Positions 5,967-9,024 of a stretch of 9,024 nt of DNA are shown in pieces. Both the position numbers and the translations under genes were made by a program. Position 1 is the first letter of the stretch, and each line of letters begins with the position of its first letter. The notes below the pieces were generated by a model. The model made no database searches. It saw nothing but the letters and a program-made list of their open reading frames with translations, and was not told where the DNA came from. This stretch comes from an uncultured Bacilli bacterium (GTDB taxonomy: Bacteria; Bacillota_I; Bacilli_A; RF39; UBA660). The stretch covers positions 1 to 9,024 of the forward strand of contig CAJTRV010000046.1 of NCBI GenBank assembly GCA_910578855.1. The letters run 5' to 3'.

Positions 5967-7109
5967 ATGTCAAGAAGAGGAGAAAATATCCATAAACGAA
6001 AAGACGGACGCTGGGAAGCCCGCTATATTAAAGCTAGAATTCATGATAAAACGATATATAAATCAATATACGCAAGGTCATACAGAGAGGTAAAAGCTAA
6101 GTTAAAAGAGCAAATAAAACATGATATACACTTGCCTGATAAAATCAAACAAGATAAAAAAATAAAATTTGATGAGGTTTTTAATCAGTGGATAAAATAT
6201 AAACAAAACTTTATCAAAGAATCCACTTACAACAAATATCTCAATTTATATGAAAATTATATTAGTTCTATTTTAAGGGAAGCATATATAGATGAATTAT
6301 CTAACAATATAATACAAGAAACAATAGTGACATTGATGAACTTAAAAAATAAACAAACAAAGCAAAAATTATCATCTAGCACAATTAAAAGTATCATCTA
6401 TGTAATCAAATCAACGATACTATTTGCTCAAAAAAAAGATTATATTAAAGAATTTTATTTACAAATAGATATGCCAACTAATGAAGCTAAAAATATTAAA
6501 GTATTATCAAGAAATGAACAATGTATTTTAGAAACTTATACTAAAAATAAATTAGATATGATTTCATTAGCCATTCTAATATGTTTATATACGGGACTAA
6601 GAATTGGTGAATTATGTGCGCTTAAATGGGAAAATATTGACTTTGTGAATAAGTATATTATTGTTAATAAAACAGTTCAAAGGGTTCAAAGAAAAGATAA
6701 AAGTCATCAAATAACAAAAACAGCCTTGGTTATTACATCTCCAAAAACAAAAAATGCACAAAGAAAAATACCGATATCTTCGGTATTATATTCTATATTA
6801 AAAACTTATTATGAAAAAGAAAAAATAACAAATAATCATTATATATTTGTAAATAAAAATGAGGATATGGTTGATCCTCGGACAATTCAGTATCAATTTA
6901 AAAAAACAATTAAATTAATCAATATACAAACGATTAATTTTCATGCATTGCGCCATACATTTGCAACTAGGTGTATTGAACTTGGTATGGATGTTAAAAC
7001 GCTTAGTGAAATATTGGGTCATTCTAATGTTTCAACTACAATGTCTATTTATGTTCACTCAACAGAAACGCATAAAGTAAAACAAATGGAATTATTATCA
7101 CAATTATAA
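5967..7109 (+). CDS. Tyrosine recombinase/integrase of the Tn916/phage type
   Basis: The 380-aa protein is full length for the family. Residues 5-50 (GENIHKRKDGRWEARY...) form the N-terminal arm-DNA-binding domain, about 65-165 the SAM-like core-binding domain, and about 175-370 the catalytic domain. Catalytic residues are all present: R212 in TGLRIGELCAL, a Lys in SPKTKNAQRKIP (K260 or K262), H326-x-x-R329 in FHALRH, H352 in LGHSN, and nucleophile Y362 in MSIYVH. The start follows AAGGGG by 10 nt. No excisionase (Xis) gene or cargo lies between the flanking inverted core sites. This fits an invertase-like role better than excision, although the protein's closest relatives are phage and ICE integrases. 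The GGTCA pairs on both sides are its likely arm sites. Confidence 0.93.
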   Translation: MSRRGENIHKRKDGRWEARYIKARIHDKTIYKSIYARSYREVKAKLKEQIKHDIHLPDKIKQDKKIKFDEVFNQWIKYKQNFIKESTYNKYLNLYENYISSILREAYIDELSNNIIQETIVTLMNLKNKQTKQKLSSSTIKSIIYVIKSTILFAQKKDYIKEFYLQIDMPTNEAKNIKVLSRNEQCILETYTKNKLDMISLAILICLYTGLRIGELCALKWENIDFVNKYIIVNKTVQRVQRKDKSHQITKTALVITSPKTKNAQRKIPISSVLYSILKTYYEKEKITNNHYIFVNKNEDMVDPRTIQYQFKKTIKLINIQTINFHALRHTFATRCIELGMDVKTLSEILGHSNVSTTMSIYVHSTETHKVKQMELLSQL

Positions 7110-7111
7110 AT

Positions 7112-7128
7112 GGTCAAAATTATGGTCA
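7112..7128 (+). repeat. Right pair of putative integrase arm sites
   Basis: GGTCA occurs at 7112-7116 and 7124-7128, 12 bp apart, starting 3 bp after the recombinase stop codon. Together with 5943-5959 this makes the segment nearly symmetrical: core, two boxes, gene, two boxes, core, although all four boxes point the same way. Confidence 0.55.
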
Positions 7129-7146
7129 ATTTCATTATAATCATTA

Positions 7147-7199
7147 AAATAGCAAGGGATTTCGTAGAATTAAATATTCTACGAAATTCCTTGCTATTT
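7147..7199 (+). terminator. Long stem between recombinase and surface gene
   Basis: Bases 7147-7170 pair with 7176-7199 across a 5-nt loop, a 24-bp stem whose only non-Watson-Crick pair is a G-U (7158/7188). It can act as a terminator or attenuator for transcripts leaving the recombinase gene, although the following T tract is poor (TATTTCTATAT). The right core site forms its top, and the lower 13 bp depend on sequence on both sides of the core, so inversion would destroy the lower stem. Confidence 0.6.
7162..7185 (-). repeat. Right inverted core site
   Basis: TCGTAGAAT, centre TAAAT, then ATTCTACGAA: the exact reverse complement of 5803-5826. The reversed 5-bp centre gives the two sites opposite polarity. 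It lies about 80 bp upstream of the surface protein's ATG. Confidence 0.8.
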
Positions 7200-7265
7200 C
7201 TATATCTAGTATTTCCAATATTTAATGCTTTTATTCTAAAAAATTACATCAGGGAGGAAAAAGAA

Positions 7266-8981
7266 ATGAAAAAAATTTTAGGAAAAGTATTTTCAATTTT
7301 TACTGTTTTTTTAATGGTGATATCCATAACAACAGTAAATGTATCACTTCCAGAACAATTATCTTCAAGTGAAAAAACTACATTTAATATTCCATTATTA
7401 AAAGCAAATGAAATAAAGGAATATAAGGTTATAGTTGAAAGAAGTGATGAAAAAGTTACTATTAAACCAAGTGAAGATAATCCAAACGATATAAATAGCA
7501 GTGTTAATACAGGTGATATATCACCAATTACGGGATTAATAGGAATTGCTGGATTAAGCTTATTTTCAATATTATTTTTGAAAAAAAAGAACAAGTTGAA
7601 AAAGGTAATGGTCTTAACAATAATTTCAAGTATGGTAGTTAGTAGTTTTTCCATAAGTTCTGTAAATGCTCAAACGAGTCATCCTAATACAAAGGAAATA
7701 AAATTAACACAGAATGTTAAGTTTGGTAACAATACATATCCTCTTGATATCCTAGTAAGATATACAATGGAAAATGGTGAAGTTGTTGATGAAGGGGAAG
7801 TTACAAGGGAACAGTGGATAACAAAATTAGTAGATAACTTACAATTAACAAGTGAATTTGAGCGTTATAGCTTTGATGATTTTGATAAAGCAAATGACGC
7901 TAGTAAAATAGAAACAGCTATCCAACATGGTATTATAGACTTAAAAGCTGATGAAGATAATATGATACTATTTTCACCAAATGATTATGCGACTAGAGAG
8001 TTTGTTGCGGTAACGGTTGCGAATGCTATGGGATATGTGAATCGTCCAGAAGTGAAAGATTTCTGTTTTGATATGGAACAATTAAAATATCCTAGTCAAG
8101 ATTACATAGCAATTAGTGATGGATATTTGCAATTAATTGATAATATGTTTTATCCAAATAAAACTATAACTTTAATAGAAATTAATCATGTTTTAGAAGT
8201 GATAAAAAAAGTAAATGATTCAGCAAATATTGGAGATAATCCTCATGAAAATATAGAATATGCTGAAGGTGTTTTAGTGGATGAAATACAAGGTCTTAAA
8301 TATTCTATATTTGAAAATAAAGATGGAACTTATATTGTGGAATTACCTTATAATGAACAAACAAAAAAAATAAAAAATGAAACAGCGTTTGTTTTGCCTG
8401 AAACAGAAGATAATTTAAACTCTATCGCCTTGGTTGCAACACAAGTAATAAAGGAAAATGATAATTTATTAAAGATAAATGCAAGTAAACCTAATGATGT
8501 ATCAAAAATATTGAAATCAATTGATTTCGAGGGAATTGGTACGGAAATAGATGAGAAAAATATCGAATGTTTTCTAGATGGTGTTGAATTTTATTATGAT
8601 TCAAGTGATGAATTACAGGCAAGAAAAAAAATGGGTGGAAGTATTTTCATTCCTGGCAAAATTAAAATAAATTTTGGTGATGGTTATAAATTAACTGATA
8701 AGGTTAAGCTATGTGGAAAAGTTGAAATTAAAGTTCCAAATGTTACTGCTCGTTTAAACGCCAAATTTAATTGGTTTAATATAGATGTGAAAGAATTTAC
8801 ATTATCTATTACAGAAAAAGCAACTATTGAAGGCGGAATTGAAGCAAAAATTGAAAATAGTGAAAATGTTACACATGGTAGTGGAACAATAGAAAAAATT
8901 AGTGGAAGTAAGGAAATTGGTAGAGTATCTGTTAGGTTAAATGCTGAATTATCAATTGATTTTGTTTTTTCGAGAGTGTAA
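7266..8981 (+). CDS. Secreted surface protein with SLH repeats and two export signals
   Basis: This gene encodes 571 aa. AGGGAGG (7251-7257) 8 nt upstream decides the ATG at 7266, though the frame is open back to the recombinase stop. Residues 1-25 are a signal peptide. Residues 80-113 resemble a C-terminal sorting signal (VNTGD, a hydrophobic span, then KKKNKLKK), and this is followed at 114-135 by a second signal-like span ending VNAQ. Three degenerate S-layer-homology repeats follow: about 176-228 (YSFDDFDKAN...GIID), 235-275 (FSPNDYATREFVAVTVANAMGY) and 276-316. SLH repeats bind cell-wall polymers. The C-terminal half (320-571) is beta-rich and unrecognised. No promoter is evident between the right core site and the gene, so expression probably depends on the segment upstream. 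The two modules look like a fused pair of surface proteins. Confidence 0.85.
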   Translation: MKKILGKVFSIFTVFLMVISITTVNVSLPEQLSSSEKTTFNIPLLKANEIKEYKVIVERSDEKVTIKPSEDNPNDINSSVNTGDISPITGLIGIAGLSLFSILFLKKKNKLKKVMVLTIISSMVVSSFSISSVNAQTSHPNTKEIKLTQNVKFGNNTYPLDILVRYTMENGEVVDEGEVTREQWITKLVDNLQLTSEFERYSFDDFDKANDASKIETAIQHGIIDLKADEDNMILFSPNDYATREFVAVTVANAMGYVNRPEVKDFCFDMEQLKYPSQDYIAISDGYLQLIDNMFYPNKTITLIEINHVLEVIKKVNDSANIGDNPHENIEYAEGVLVDEIQGLKYSIFENKDGTYIVELPYNEQTKKIKNETAFVLPETEDNLNSIALVATQVIKENDNLLKINASKPNDVSKILKSIDFEGIGTEIDEKNIECFLDGVEFYYDSSDELQARKKMGGSIFIPGKIKINFGDGYKLTDKVKLCGKVEIKVPNVTARLNAKFNWFNIDVKEFTLSITEKATIEGGIEAKIENSENVTHGSGTIEKISGSKEIGRVSVRLNAELSIDFVFSRV

Positions 8982-8984
8982 AAT

Positions 8985-9020
8985 AAAGTGTGTAAGTTAG
9001 TAATAAACTACACACTTTTA
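8985..9020 (+). terminator. Terminator of the surface protein gene
   Basis: AAAGTGTGTA (8985-8994) pairs with TACACACTTT (9009-9018), with extra GTT/AAC pairing inside, and ends in Ts. It starts 4 bp after the stop codon, so the gene is the end of its transcript. Confidence 0.8.
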
Positions 9021-9024
9021 TAGT

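Larger units (their letters stand above)
5803..7185. mobile_element. Predicted invertible segment carrying its own tyrosine recombinase
   Basis: The segment consists, in order, of a core site (5803-5826), two GGTCA boxes (5943-5959), the recombinase gene (5967-7109), two GGTCA boxes (7112-7128) and a second core site (7162-7185). The two cores are 24-bp reverse complements of each other, so a tyrosine recombinase acting on them would invert the 1.38 kb rather than excise it. The segment holds an outward promoter candidate now aimed left; inversion would aim it at the surface protein gene at 7266. Arrangement is seen; inversion is inferred. Confidence 0.6.

Noticed and set aside
7103..7129. 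Antisense promoter at the recombinase 3' end (TTGACC, TATAAT on the minus strand)
   Set aside because: The boxes are only 15 bp apart and arise from the GGTCAA box, so I consider it weak.
7111..7141. Plus-strand promoter TGGTCA...TATAAT before the surface gene
   Set aside because: The -35 box matches poorly and the spacer is 19 bp; transcripts would also cross the 24-bp stem. It may give low basal expression but does not count as a supported promoter.
5803..7185. attL/attR direct repeats of an integrated mini-element
   Set aside because: Aligned in the same direction, the arms match but the 5-bp centres (ATTTA and TAAAT) differ at every position; aligned as inverted copies all 24 bases match. 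Excision between direct repeats is therefore not supported.
7110..7265. 52-residue N-terminal extension of the surface protein from the ATG right after the recombinase stop
   Set aside because: It would translate the arm boxes and the core palindrome, lacks a ribosome binding site, and puts extra residues before a normal signal peptide that has its own strong Shine-Dalgarno sequence.
7578..8981. Separate SLH gene starting at TTG 7578 inside the surface gene
   Set aside because: It would give a tidy signal peptide, but no ribosome binding site lies upstream and the frame is continuous, so one fused gene is the simpler call.
1..9024. CRISPR array, tRNA, rRNA or recognised riboswitch
   Set aside because: No spaced direct repeats of CRISPR length, no cloverleaf or rRNA sequence, and no riboswitch core was seen on either strand.

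Overview
This is a low-GC, AT-rich Bacillota (Firmicutes) window. Strong AAAGGAGG-type ribosome binding sites, simple sigma-A-like promoters, U-tract terminators, a Tn916-type tyrosine recombinase, a large-serine-recombinase relic and a GPT-repeat collagen-like gene of the kind found on clostridial spores all point to a gut-type Clostridia or Erysipelotrichia genome. I cannot name the species. The layout is that of an accessory region: short unrelated transcription units, decayed gene pieces and recombination sites rather than one long operon.

Left part (1-3200). A terminator from a gene outside the window is followed by three GGTCGAA repeats at 11-bp spacing, which abut a good promoter for an AlbA_2/Schlafen-like ATPase-type regulator (181-1482). 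Next come a gene-poor stretch, a short remnant of a large serine recombinase (1799-1993), and a broken minus-strand gene (about 2008-2246) lying just downstream of a two-gene minus-strand operon of Nudix hydrolases (3170-2703, then 2699-2268).

Middle part (3200-5740). A plus-strand promoter reads through a roughly 150-nt leader into a 30-aa single-span membrane peptide and a small HAD-family phosphatase. After about 500 bp with no intact gene there is a divergent pair: a 71-aa protein with an internal duplication (minus) and a 59-aa Cys-rich collagen-like protein (plus). A small protein with a LASLDDxFWN block follows, and its stop codon lies inside its own terminator hairpin.

Right part (5740-9024). 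This is the most interesting section. A tyrosine recombinase gene (5967-7109) is enclosed by two identical 24-bp palindromic sites in opposite orientation (5803-5826 and 7162-7185). Each site is a pair of 9-10-bp arms around a 5-bp asymmetric centre, ATTTA in one and TAAAT in the other. GGTCA pairs at 12-bp spacing, resembling integrase arm sites, lie between each core and the gene. An outward promoter candidate inside the segment now points left, away from the downstream gene. If the roughly 1.38-kb segment inverted, that promoter would face a secreted SLH-domain surface protein (7266-8981), which has no recognisable promoter of its own, and a 24-bp stem between recombinase and surface gene would be lost. 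My working model is a self-contained, recombinase-bearing invertible promoter cassette giving ON/OFF control of a surface protein, read here in the OFF orientation. The inverted sites are seen directly in the sequence; the switching is inference.
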